From: Sulfurovum sp.
GTDB taxonomy: Bacteria > Campylobacterota > Campylobacteria > Campylobacterales > Sulfurovaceae
Direction: 5' to 3'
Assembly: GCA_015661535.1 (NCBI GenBank)
Contig: DQVY01000105.1
Span: 1-14,348 of the forward strand
Length of the DNA: 14,348 bases
Each line of letters begins with the position of its first letter. Within the stretch, counting starts at the first letter, position 1. The translations under genes were made by a program, and so were the position numbers. Shown in pieces: positions 1 through 6,165 of this stretch. The notes beneath the pieces were generated by a model, which was not told where the DNA came from, made no database searches, and was given only the letters and a program-made list of their open reading frames with translations.

Positions 1-2
1 AG

Positions 3-79
3 TGGTGGGTCGGCGGAGACTCGAACTCCGGACCACTCGGTTATGAGCCGAGTGCTCTAACCAACTGAGCTACCGACCC
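3..79 (-). tRNA. tRNA with CAT anticodon (elongator tRNA-Met, or tRNA-Ile2)
   Basis: Read on the minus strand this is a complete 77-nt cloverleaf. The acceptor GGGTCGG pairs with CCGACCC, the D-arm contains GCTCAGTTGGTTAGAGC, the anticodon stem CTCGG/CCGAG carries loop CTCATAA (anticodon CAT), and the T-arm is CGGAG/CTCCG around TTCGAGT. The discriminator is A and CCA is encoded. It is not the initiator tRNA: bases 1 and 72 pair (G-C), and the anticodon stem lacks the three consecutive G-C pairs of initiators. Elongator Met is the simplest reading, but a lysidine-modified tRNA-Ile2 also carries a genomic CAT anticodon and cannot be excluded by eye. The mature 5' end is only 4 nt after the rodA stop codon. 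Confidence 0.96.
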
Positions 80-83
80 TTGG

Positions 84-1220
84 TTATAGAAAATCTTTGT
101 TTTGCATGGTGATTTTCGAGTCAGAATTATATCTACTGTAGTCTTTAAAGGCAATTAAATTTTGTAAAATTCCAAAAATTATCGCAAATATAATAAATGA
201 GGTTCCTCCGTGGCTGAACATGGGCAGAGGAAGCCCTACTACGGGGGCCAATCCTATGATCATAAAAATGTTAACACCCATGTAGACAAAAAATAAAAAT
301 GCCAGACCTGAGGCAAACGCTTTTATGAGATAATCATTGGCATATTTCGCTGAAATATAGAGCAGATTAAAGATGAGCAAGGCATAAAGTACGATGACAG
401 CTATCATCCCTTTGAAGCCAAATCTTTCTCCCAAGTAGGCAAAAATAAAATCGGTGGATGACACAGGTAGAAATTTAAGTTGTGTCTGCGTGGAATCTTC
501 TTTACTTTTACCTTCAAGCCCGCCTGAACCAATGGCAATAAGCGCCTGTTTCACATGATAACTTGGTTTTCCCACAAAGTCAGACACACGTTTTTTCTGA
601 TAAGGCTTCAACTGTCCGTAAAGCAGTGGTGCCGAAAGACCTAATATAATAAAAATGGTAGCCCAAATCTTCCAGTTTATCCCCACAACAAATAAAATAC
701 CATACCCAGCAATAAGCAAGACAAGTGCTGTACCAAGGTCAGGTTCTTTGGCGATCAGTAAAAAAGGTATAAGGATAACAATAGAGAGTTTAATGAACCC
801 CCAAAGACCATACCCCTCGTCAGGAGGAGGATTTCTTGACATCAAGTATCCTAACATCATGATGACCGATACTTTCATAAACTCTGAAGGCTGCAGAGTA
901 ATACCTGTACCAGGTATCTCTATCCATCTTTGGGCACCTAGTATACTTTTACCAATGAACTCAACAGCCACAAGCATGGCAAGATTTAACACATAATATA
1001 GAGGAATAAACCACCACATGATCTGCCTCCACGGTATAAAGGCAGCTACAGTAAATGCCACCATGGCAATCACATAATAGATCATCTGTTTCACGAAGAG
1101 ATGATGGTTTATCTCGTAAATGAGGATTGACGATATGACAAAGAGAGGTATGACTTGGATGATAAGCGAATAGGAAAAATGCTTAAAAATACGTCTGTCA
1201 AAGTCAAACCAAGATTCCAT
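84..1220 (-). CDS. rodA: RodA, SEDS-family peptidoglycan glycosyltransferase
   Basis: This is a 378-residue polytopic inner-membrane protein of the FtsW/RodA/SpoVE family, which polymerises lipid II into glycan strands for side-wall elongation with a partner PBP2. Visible family motifs are GTGITLQPSEFMK (about 104-116), KEPDLGTAL (158-166), STDFIFAYLGE (255-265) holding the expected catalytic Asp at 257, and the late PLPMFSHGGTSF segment (331-342). The usual His before TDFIF is Ser here. The length fits RodA and the protein lacks the extra N-terminal tail of many FtsW proteins; an FtsW assignment is less likely. The ATG at 1220 is preceded by AGGAAG at a good distance. It is divergent from the pgeF-type gene, and the tRNA follows its stop directly. 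Confidence 0.93.
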   Translation of the reverse strand: MESWFDFDRRIFKHFSYSLIIQVIPLFVISSILIYEINHHLFVKQMIYYVIAMVAFTVAAFIPWRQIMWWFIPLYYVLNLAMLVAVEFIGKSILGAQRWIEIPGTGITLQPSEFMKVSVIMMLGYLMSRNPPPDEGYGLWGFIKLSIVILIPFLLIAKEPDLGTALVLLIAGYGILFVVGINWKIWATIFIILGLSAPLLYGQLKPYQKKRVSDFVGKPSYHVKQALIAIGSGGLEGKSKEDSTQTQLKFLPVSSTDFIFAYLGERFGFKGMIAVIVLYALLIFNLLYISAKYANDYLIKAFASGLAFLFFVYMGVNIFMIIGLAPVVGLPLPMFSHGGTSFIIFAIIFGILQNLIAFKDYSRYNSDSKITMQNKDFL

Positions 1221-1244
1221 GCAATATCTTCCTATTTTTTAGGT

Positions 1245-1250
1245 ATTATA
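1245..1250 (-). promoter_or_regulatory. Predicted -10 box for rodA
   Basis: The minus strand reads GATATAATACC here, a perfect TATAAT about 25 nt upstream of the rodA ATG and its AGGAAG ribosome site. No -35 hexamer lies at normal spacing, which is usual for housekeeping promoters in Campylobacterota. The 75-bp divergent spacer must also hold the promoter for the plus-strand gene; no equally clear box is seen for that. Confidence 0.6.
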
Positions 1251-1295
1251 TCAAAAGATTTTATGTTTCTTTTAAAGAGTCAATAAAGGAGTATT

Positions 1296-2077
1296 GTGCT
1301 TGATTTTTACAGGTTCGAAAATTTGCAGGAATACCCCTCTCTTCTTCATGCTGTGAGTCAAAAATCAGCTGCATACCCTTTTGCTTTTAGTCTTGCTCTG
1401 CATACCGGTGAAGAGCCTGAAAAAATCATTTCCAACAGAACGCTTCTCTCTGAAACATTAGGCAGTAAAAATACATTACATTACGTTGTTGCCAATCAAA
1501 CCCACAGTGACAACATAAAGATCATCACGGAGTTAGAAAATAGAGGATGGAAAGAAAGTATAGATGCTGTAGAAAATTGTGATGCATTGATCACTAATTT
1601 ACCAAATCTCATACTCACCATTCTTACAGCTGACTGTGTCCCCATTTTACTTTATGACACCAAAAAGAAAGTTGTCGCTGCTGTACATGCCGGATGGAAA
1701 GGTACAAAAGCAGAGATAGTAAAAAAAACCGTTAAGAAGATGCAAAGCGAGTTTGGATGTGAAGCAAAAGATATTGTAGCAGGCATAGCACCTTCCATTG
1801 GTGCATGTTGTTATGAGGTGGGTGAAGATGTAGCGGAACATTTTTTTCATCTTCCCAAAAGCTTCAAAAAAAAGATGACAAATACATGTTAGATCTACCC
1901 TACATCAACCAACAACAACTTCTTAATGCAGGACTCAAAGGTGAAAACATTGAAATGTCCCATATCTGTACAGCCTGTGAAGTGACACAGTATTTTTCTT
2001 ATAGAAAAGAGAAAGGATGTTCAGGAAGGTTTATGAGCATGATAGGGTTAAAAAATAGTTGTCATTCTGACAAATAG
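1296..2077 (+). CDS. pgeF: PgeF/YfiH-type protein (DUF152, polyphenol oxidase/LACC1 family), interrupted by a -1 frameshift at an A8 run
   Basis: Two overlapping frames together encode one YfiH/PgeF family protein, described as a peptidoglycan-editing or purine-nucleoside-processing zinc enzyme. The first frame (1296-1892, GTG start, AAGGAG at 1286-1291) holds the expected metal ligands in NQTH (His70), TADCVPILL (Cys114) and AVHAGWKG (His131), plus IAPSIGACCYEVG (164-176). It then runs through eight A residues (1866-1873) and ends after five off-family residues. The family C-terminus, CTACEVTQYFSYRKE and GCSGRFMSMIGLK, continues in the -1 frame from 1874 to 2077. The join F-KKK-DDKYMLDL needs one slip backwards or one extra A and gives about 260 residues, near the family norm. 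It may be a recoding site, phase variation, a sequencing error or a real mutation; see findings. Confidence 0.85.
1866..1874 (+). promoter_or_regulatory. A8-G slippery site at the pgeF frame change
   Basis: In the frame of the GTG start the codons are AAA AAA AAG, so bases 1868-1874 form A-AAA-AAG. This is the same heptamer that directs -1 frameshifting in E. coli dnaX. Slipping back one base makes the next codon GAT at 1874 and enters exactly the frame holding the rest of the protein. An A8 run is also long enough for transcriptional slippage or replication slippage. No obvious strong stimulatory hairpin was seen directly downstream. Confidence 0.55.
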
Positions 2078-2123
2078 ATAAAAATTGGTTAAAATGACAA
2101 CCATTAAAGAGTAAGGAGAATGT

Positions 2124-2333
2124 ATGAAAATAGATCACACTGTATTTGAATCCATGTTAAATACCAAAGGTATAGATTTGTTAAAAGCAGTCTTTCCTGA
2201 CACAAAAAATATCCATATATTTTCCCTCATAATAAATAGTGCTATACTTTTAGTAAAATTACATCAGATTTTAAAAATAAAAGCTTTCAGTTTCAAACAT
2301 TTTAGTGACCGTTTTAGTGTCCGTAATATTTGA
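2124..2333 (+). CDS. Hypothetical small protein, 69 residues (doubtful)
   Basis: This is an open frame with a good Shine-Dalgarno (AAGGAG at 2113-2118, 5 nt before ATG). I recognise no family. The first 30 residues look like an ordinary soluble protein; a short hydrophobic stretch follows (IFSLIINSAILLV), then a basic tail. The tail is encoded by AT-rich DNA with a 12-bp tandem repeat. It lies between the pgeF-type gene and ybgC on the same strand. It could be the surviving 5' end of a decayed gene, with the second half being the ybgC upstream region. Only the ribosome site argues that it is translated. Confidence 0.35.
   Translation: MKIDHTVFESMLNTKGIDLLKAVFPDTKNIHIFSLIINSAILLVKLHQILKIKAFSFKHFSDRFSVRNI
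2240..2248 (+). promoter_or_regulatory. Possible extended -10 promoter for ybgC
   Basis: TGCTATACT matches an extended -10 (TG-N-TATAAT with one change) and lies about 120 nt before the ybgC ATG, inside the doubtful small ORF. This is a weak call, since the region is AT-rich. Confidence 0.25.
2300..2323 (+). repeat. 12-bp tandem repeat, two copies
   Basis: TTTTAGTGACCG at 2300-2311 is followed directly by TTTTAGTGTCCG at 2312-2323, with one mismatch. A partial third echo (TTAGTGACG) begins at 2343. It lies at the 3' end of the doubtful small ORF and just upstream of the ybgC ribosome site. Confidence 0.7.
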
Positions 2334-2369
2334 AAAGGCCTGTTAGTGACGTATATAAAGGGATTTAGC

Positions 2370-2741
2370 ATGAAGATAAGGGTGTATTATGAAGACACAG
2401 ATGCCGGTGGGATAGTGTACCACACTAATTATATAAAATATTGCGAACGTGCACGTTCTGAAGTCTTTTTTCAAAAGAACATGTCTCCAACGCTAGGGGA
2501 TAATAGTGGCTTTGTAGTTCGTAATATCTCTGCGGACTTTTTAGCTACGGCTAGTTTGGGTGATATGATAGAAGTGAAGACGGAGCTTTTAACACTTAAA
2601 CGTTCTTCACTTGTATTGTTGCAAGAAGTGTGGAGAGATGGCTTGAAACTTTTTAGTATGGAAGTCGTATTGGTCTATTTGGAGGAGGGGAAACCTTGTC
2701 GTATTCCTCAAGTATTTATAGATACCTTCCAATCATTTTAA
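2370..2741 (+). CDS. ybgC: YbgC/4-hydroxybenzoyl-CoA-type acyl-CoA thioesterase
   Basis: This is a 123-residue single hot-dog-fold thioesterase that hydrolyses acyl-CoA (or acyl-ACP) thioesters; in many proteobacteria YbgC is linked to the Tol-Pal/envelope lipid system. The N-terminal signature MKIRVYYEDTDAGGIVYHTN contains the DTDAGG...H motif with the family's catalytic Asp, followed by the usual YIKYCERARSE helix. I place the start at ATG 2370 because AAGGGA lies 6-7 nt before it and family members begin here. An in-frame GTG at 2346 would add eight residues but has no ribosome site. No tol or pal genes are adjacent in this window, so the pathway link is inferred from family only. Confidence 0.9.
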   Translation: MKIRVYYEDTDAGGIVYHTNYIKYCERARSEVFFQKNMSPTLGDNSGFVVRNISADFLATASLGDMIEVKTELLTLKRSSLVLLQEVWRDGLKLFSMEVVLVYLEEGKPCRIPQVFIDTFQSF

Positions 2742-2751
2742 CTAACTCCGA

Positions 2752-2757
2752 TATAAT
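2752..2757 (+). promoter_or_regulatory. Predicted -10 box for the hydrogenase maturation protease gene
   Basis: CGATATAATC contains a perfect TATAAT 28 nt upstream of the protease ATG and 11 nt after the ybgC stop. Transcription would begin near 2764, giving a leader of about 20 nt that carries AGGGAA. No -35 is visible. It suggests the protease has its own promoter rather than depending on ybgC read-through. Confidence 0.6.
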
Positions 2758-2785
2758 CAAACATTAAAAATAGGGAATATATAAG

Positions 2786-3322
2786 ATGGTAATCATAGGC
2801 ATAGGAAATGTACTACAAAAAGATGATGGATTAGGAGTGTATGCTGCAACTTATCTTAATGAAAATTATACTTTTTCTCAAGAAATTAAAATTATCAATG
2901 GTGGAGTAGAAGGCATACATCTTTTGAATGTATTGGAAGAGAGTGAGCATGTTGTTGTGCTTGATTGTTTACAGCTTGATGACAGTCCTGCTTCCATTTA
3001 TGCCATACCTGCCAAAGAGATATCGGGCTATGGCCTGAACAATGGCGGTGCCCATGAAATAGGTATACTGCAATGTATGGACATGATGGAGATGCAGGGA
3101 AAAGAGATACCACAGGCTATTGTCATAGGTATAGTCCCTGCTGAAGTCACCTTTGCTTTTGGATTAAGTCCAGAGATTGTGGATGCATTTGAGGGCTATA
3201 TATCGGTAGTACTACAATACCTTGCTAAACATCATATTGAATACATCCAAAAAGAGAACACTACTACGCTCTCTCAAATTATAGACAGAGCAAAAGACCC
3301 TTCAGGTGTGATGATCAGTTAG
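2786..3322 (+). CDS. [NiFe]-hydrogenase maturation protease (HyaD/HybD/HupD family)
   Basis: This is a 178-residue endopeptidase that removes the C-terminal extension of the hydrogenase large subunit after nickel insertion. The N-terminus MVIIGIGNVLQKDDGLG is the family GN-x4-D[D/E]G-x-G motif. The three nickel-sensing ligands of HybD are matched by Asp14 (Asp for the usual Glu), Asp60 in VVVLDCLQ and His90 in GGAHEIG. The C-terminal tail after about residue 155 is longer than in compact family members. AGGGAA 8 nt before the ATG supports the start. It is on the opposite strand from the hyp cluster and converges with the DUF695-RraB gene, the stop codons overlapping by 4 bp. No structural hydrogenase gene is in view, so the exact substrate (HyaB/HydB type) is unknown. 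Confidence 0.92.
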   Translation: MVIIGIGNVLQKDDGLGVYAATYLNENYTFSQEIKIINGGVEGIHLLNVLEESEHVVVLDCLQLDDSPASIYAIPAKEISGYGLNNGGAHEIGILQCMDMMEMQGKEIPQAIVIGIVPAEVTFAFGLSPEIVDAFEGYISVVLQYLAKHHIEYIQKENTTTLSQIIDRAKDPSGVMIS

Positions 3323-4068
3323 ACCACCATGGCACTTGTTTCCCAGCCATCATACTGCGCATTATAATCTTCAGCCAGATCTATGAGTTCCAGTGTCAGT
3401 GCATCAATATCATGATAGAAGGCTTTGTCTATACGGTAAAAATGCAACCCTTTAATGCCGTCTTCATTACTGATCTCCTCTTTTATCTTAAATTCCTGTG
3501 ACTCCAGAGCCTTGATAATCTCTTCTTTTTTTGTTTCATCCTGAAAATAAAGTTTATGTTCTATGAGACGTTCCAAATGAAGATTATCACCTTGGCCTTT
3601 TAGGTTGTCACACACTTTATGGTTTTGGATGATCTGCCACTCTCTTGGATTTGGGTAAAGCAGTTTTTTATAATAGTTCCATTCACTGTCTTCCTGATGT
3701 CCATTGCTTACTTCATAACTTTCATGTTCATTGAGTGCAAACTCAATAAAATCTGGCCAGTTGTAGGTAAATTGTACATAATATAAAAAAGTCACATAGC
3801 CATCAGAGATAACACGTCCCACATACTTTCCTATACGGAATTTTATCATGGAGGCTTCCAGTTTGTCTTCCATAAAGAGGATCTCAGGCTCTTCCTGTTC
3901 AGAAAGTAGACCATTTTCTTTAGGGTCTTTGAGTTTTGCCTTGACAAAAGCTACGGTTGGGTAAGTATATTCAAACTCTTCCATCTCCATAGATATACCC
4001 GCATTAAACTGTATAGAGGCTGGTTTCCCCTCTAAATTCTTCATATATAATTCCCAATATTCTTGCAT
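3319..4068 (-). CDS. DUF695 domain plus RraB-like domain protein
   Basis: This is a 249-residue soluble acidic protein. The N-terminal part (about 1-140) resembles DUF695: an opening WELYMKNLEGKPASIQFN, then a run of beta-rich segments. The C-terminal part (about 165-249) resembles RraB, including ERLIEHKLYFQDE and the closing YNAQYDGWETS. In E. coli RraB binds and inhibits RNase E. Most Campylobacterota lack a classical RNase E, so a role here in RNA decay is not established and the domain may have another partner. The ATG at 4068 has AAAGGAAA before it. It is separated from hypA by a perfect inverted repeat, so it may or may not share the hyp transcript. The domain assignment is from memory of the folds. 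Confidence 0.75.
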   Translation of the reverse strand: MQEYWELYMKNLEGKPASIQFNAGISMEMEEFEYTYPTVAFVKAKLKDPKENGLLSEQEEPEILFMEDKLEASMIKFRIGKYVGRVISDGYVTFLYYVQFTYNWPDFIEFALNEHESYEVSNGHQEDSEWNYYKKLLYPNPREWQIIQNHKVCDNLKGQGDNLHLERLIEHKLYFQDETKKEEIIKALESQEFKIKEEISNEDGIKGLHFYRIDKAFYHDIDALTLELIDLAEDYNAQYDGWETSAMVV

Positions 4069-4091
4069 TTTATTTCCTTTTATTACAATAA

Positions 4092-4147
4092 GTAGGTTCG
4101 ATTTTATCGAACAATATATTTTAAATTTTCGATAAAATCGAACCTAC
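4092..4147. repeat. Perfect 20-bp inverted repeat with nested palindromes
   Basis: GTAGGTTCGATTTTATCGAA (4092-4111) is matched exactly by its reverse complement at 4128-4147, separated by 16 nt of AT-rich loop. Each arm is itself a small hairpin (TTCGAT-NNN-ATCGAA), so the element can fold as one long stem or as two short ones. It lies between hypA and the DUF695-RraB gene. There is no T-run after it on either strand, so it is not a standard terminator; a REP/MITE-like element or a processing hairpin fits better. Confidence 0.8.
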
Positions 4148-4156
4148 ATTTAGCTC

Positions 4157-4498
4157 TTAACTCATTTCCAAGCTCATAAGGTACATATCTTCCCCATCGA
4201 GTACTTTAACTCTTAGACTTTCACACTTATAGCAATAGTAACGTACTTCATCGACTTCAAAAACATTGCCACACTCCTTGCATTCAAGTTTGAGTTTTTG
4301 TATGTTTTGTATAAACTCTGCATTTTCGCAAATGGTACCCTCTTTAAAGGTGTCAAATGCTGTCTGCAAAAGCTGTGTTTCTATACCTGACATCACCCCT
4401 ATTTTGGTAATGACTTTTGTCACTTTTGTCGCGTTGTTTGCTGCCGCATGTTCTTCACACTGGTTAAGCAGTGCCTGTACTACACTGTATTCATGCAT
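4157..4498 (-). CDS. hypA: HypA, hydrogenase nickel-insertion chaperone
   Basis: This is a 113-residue nickel metallochaperone that, with HypB, delivers Ni2+ to the hydrogenase large subunit. It begins MHEYSVV, with His2 as the expected nickel ligand next to the N-terminus. The C-terminal half has the zinc site: Cys73/Cys76 (CKEC) and Cys89/Cys92 (CYKC). The start is taken at 4498. A frame-compatible ATG at 4513 would add MKEKN, but that codon sits in the AAGGAG ribosome site itself and would bury the His2 motif. It is the last gene of the nickel transporter-hypBCDEX-A run, separated from hypX by the tail end of a heptad repeat. Confidence 0.95.
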   Translation of the reverse strand: MHEYSVVQALLNQCEEHAAANNATKVTKVITKIGVMSGIETQLLQTAFDTFKEGTICENAEFIQNIQKLKLECKECGNVFEVDEVRYYCYKCESLRVKVLDGEDMYLMSLEMS

Positions 4499-4504
4499 AT
4501 TTTT

Positions 4505-4541
4505 CTCCTTCATTCTTCATTTTAACTCTTCACTTTTAACT
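4505..4541. repeat. Heptad-type low-complexity repeat at the hypX-hypA junction
   Basis: The plus strand shows near-7-bp units: TTCTTCA, TTTTAA, CTCTTCA, CTTTTAA. On the coding strand this reads as AGTTAA/AGTGAAG-like units. It supplies the last codons of hypX (LKVKS and its TAA) and the AAGGAG ribosome site of hypA. The same family of units occurs at the hypC-hypD junction (8581-8615). Confidence 0.7.
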
Positions 4542-6156
4542 GTAATCTCGTGGGTGTCTCTCTTGGACACAGCTTGTAGACAAATTCTCTCCTGAGTTCA
4601 TGAAAGCTACTCTCTTTTTCCCAAAATTCTGGATGCATCACAGCAAGCTCTTCTTCTTTTAGTGCTTCGATCTTTGCTCTGTTTTCTTCTAGATAATCTT
4701 CTTTATCCCAGATAAAATCGTCATCATACTTCGATTTGGCAAAGGTATGTAAATCTTCATAATAGGTATCATGAGCGAACACTTCATCTATCATGCCGAT
4801 ATCTTTTGCTTTTTCTACACTCATAGGCAGACACTCATTTAAAATCTTCTCTGACATCACTTCTCCCACACGCTTTGGCAGTGTATAGGTATGGTATTCA
4901 CTGCCACTAAGCCCTAAAGTCTTGTAGTGCGGGTTAAGTACCACTCCTTCTTTGCCTACCACATAGTCACAGGCAAGACCCATAAAGACCCCACCTGCCC
5001 CTGCATTACGTCCAAAAGAAGCTACCGTGACAACTTCATCTGCATAGAGTATGGCAGAGACCAGGTCATTCATGGCATTGATGTTTGCCCATCCATCTTC
5101 ACCCTGCTTTTGGCTGTCTTCTAATATATTAAGATGTATGCCATTAGAGAAAAAGTCCATACCCCCTACAAGTACCAATACCTCACACTCTGTTTTCAGA
5201 TACTCCACTGCATACTTAAGCCGTATGCACTGTGCTGTGTTCATCGCGCCATTATGAAAGCCAAAACAGAGGTAGGCCACATTGTCTCGCTTTTCCATAC
5301 TTACTTCATAAAATGTTTCATAGCTTTTATCAAAAATAAGAGGCAGACGCTCTTCTTTAATGCCTTGAAGTTTCTCTTTGAGTACATACGTTGCAGGGAG
5401 TTTAAAGCCTCCTACTTCTTTTAGATGGCTTATCCATACTGCACCATCGACTGTACCCAAACAGATAGCCCCATCTCGCTTGGCAAGTATCTCTTTAGGA
5501 TCTCCTCTAAACTTCTCTTCTTTATGTACACCATACAAGTAGCAAGGGACTCCCAGTATCTCATCTAACACGCCTGGCAATGAATCTGAAAGGTGTATTT
5601 TATCTATGATGGTCTGTGTATCATCTACAGCCCAATCTATACTTCTTTTAGCCTGTGTAAATTTTTCGTGAATTGGATTCATAAGTTGTGGTACAGATTT
5701 TTTATTTTCTATATTTTCAAACAAAATCTCCAAAGCTTTAAGAGAAGCCTGTGCAATCTCCTGCCTATACAATGAAGCCTTATAGGTATCTCTCACTTGG
5801 AAGTTTACCTCTGTATAAATATCCCCACCATCATACTCACTGTTAGCCCCAAGCACTACAAGCCCCCACTCTTTGGTATGACTCTGTAAAGCATACTCCA
5901 GAGCATTTGGTCCTCTGTCACCTCGTGGCCCGGGGTGAAAGATGTAAGTGCGGTAGTTTTCATAAATACTTGGAGGCAGATAGGCTTTTAGAAAGGGACA
6001 AAGTATTATCTCTGGCATAAAAGCCTCTATCTCCTCTAGCATTTGCTTCTCACTAATAGCAAAACATACAGCTACCTTATGCCCTTTGTCTTGAAGTTTT
6101 GTGTAAACGGCTTGAGTTTGAGAATTGAATGCAGTTACCAGGAGGAGTATTTTCAT
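4522..6156 (-). CDS. hypX: HypX/HoxX, hydrogenase maturation factor (CO-ligand synthesis)
   Basis: This is a 544-residue cytoplasmic two-domain enzyme. The N-terminal part resembles a formyltransferase (formyl-THF), with HPGPRGDRGPNALEYAL at about 75-91. The C-terminal part, from about 290, is a crotonase-like domain including the GMDFFSNGIHLN and NAGAGGVFMGLACDYVVG segments. In Ralstonia and Aquifex HypX makes CO from formyl-THF (via formyl-CoA) for the hydrogenase active-site iron under oxic conditions. I chose ATG 6156; the TTG one codon upstream is also possible. Its start is 9 nt after the hypE stop and the ribosome site is weak, suggesting translational coupling. The C-terminal LKVKS lies in a heptad repeat and may not be ancestral. 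Confidence 0.93.
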   Translation of the reverse strand: MKILLLVTAFNSQTQAVYTKLQDKGHKVAVCFAISEKQMLEEIEAFMPEIILCPFLKAYLPPSIYENYRTYIFHPGPRGDRGPNALEYALQSHTKEWGLVVLGANSEYDGGDIYTEVNFQVRDTYKASLYRQEIAQASLKALEILFENIENKKSVPQLMNPIHEKFTQAKRSIDWAVDDTQTIIDKIHLSDSLPGVLDEILGVPCYLYGVHKEEKFRGDPKEILAKRDGAICLGTVDGAVWISHLKEVGGFKLPATYVLKEKLQGIKEERLPLIFDKSYETFYEVSMEKRDNVAYLCFGFHNGAMNTAQCIRLKYAVEYLKTECEVLVLVGGMDFFSNGIHLNILEDSQKQGEDGWANINAMNDLVSAILYADEVVTVASFGRNAGAGGVFMGLACDYVVGKEGVVLNPHYKTLGLSGSEYHTYTLPKRVGEVMSEKILNECLPMSVEKAKDIGMIDEVFAHDTYYEDLHTFAKSKYDDDFIWDKEDYLEENRAKIEALKEEELAVMHPEFWEKESSFHELRREFVYKLCPRETPTRLQLKVKS

Positions 6157-6165
6157 CAAGTTTTC

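Noticed and set aside
655..996. Plus-strand frame inside rodA
   Set aside because: Shadow of rodA: no family likeness and no ribosome site.
4499..4513. Upstream ATG for hypA adding MKEKN
   Set aside because: The codons overlap the AAGGAG ribosome site, and HypA needs MH at its N-terminus for the nickel ligand.
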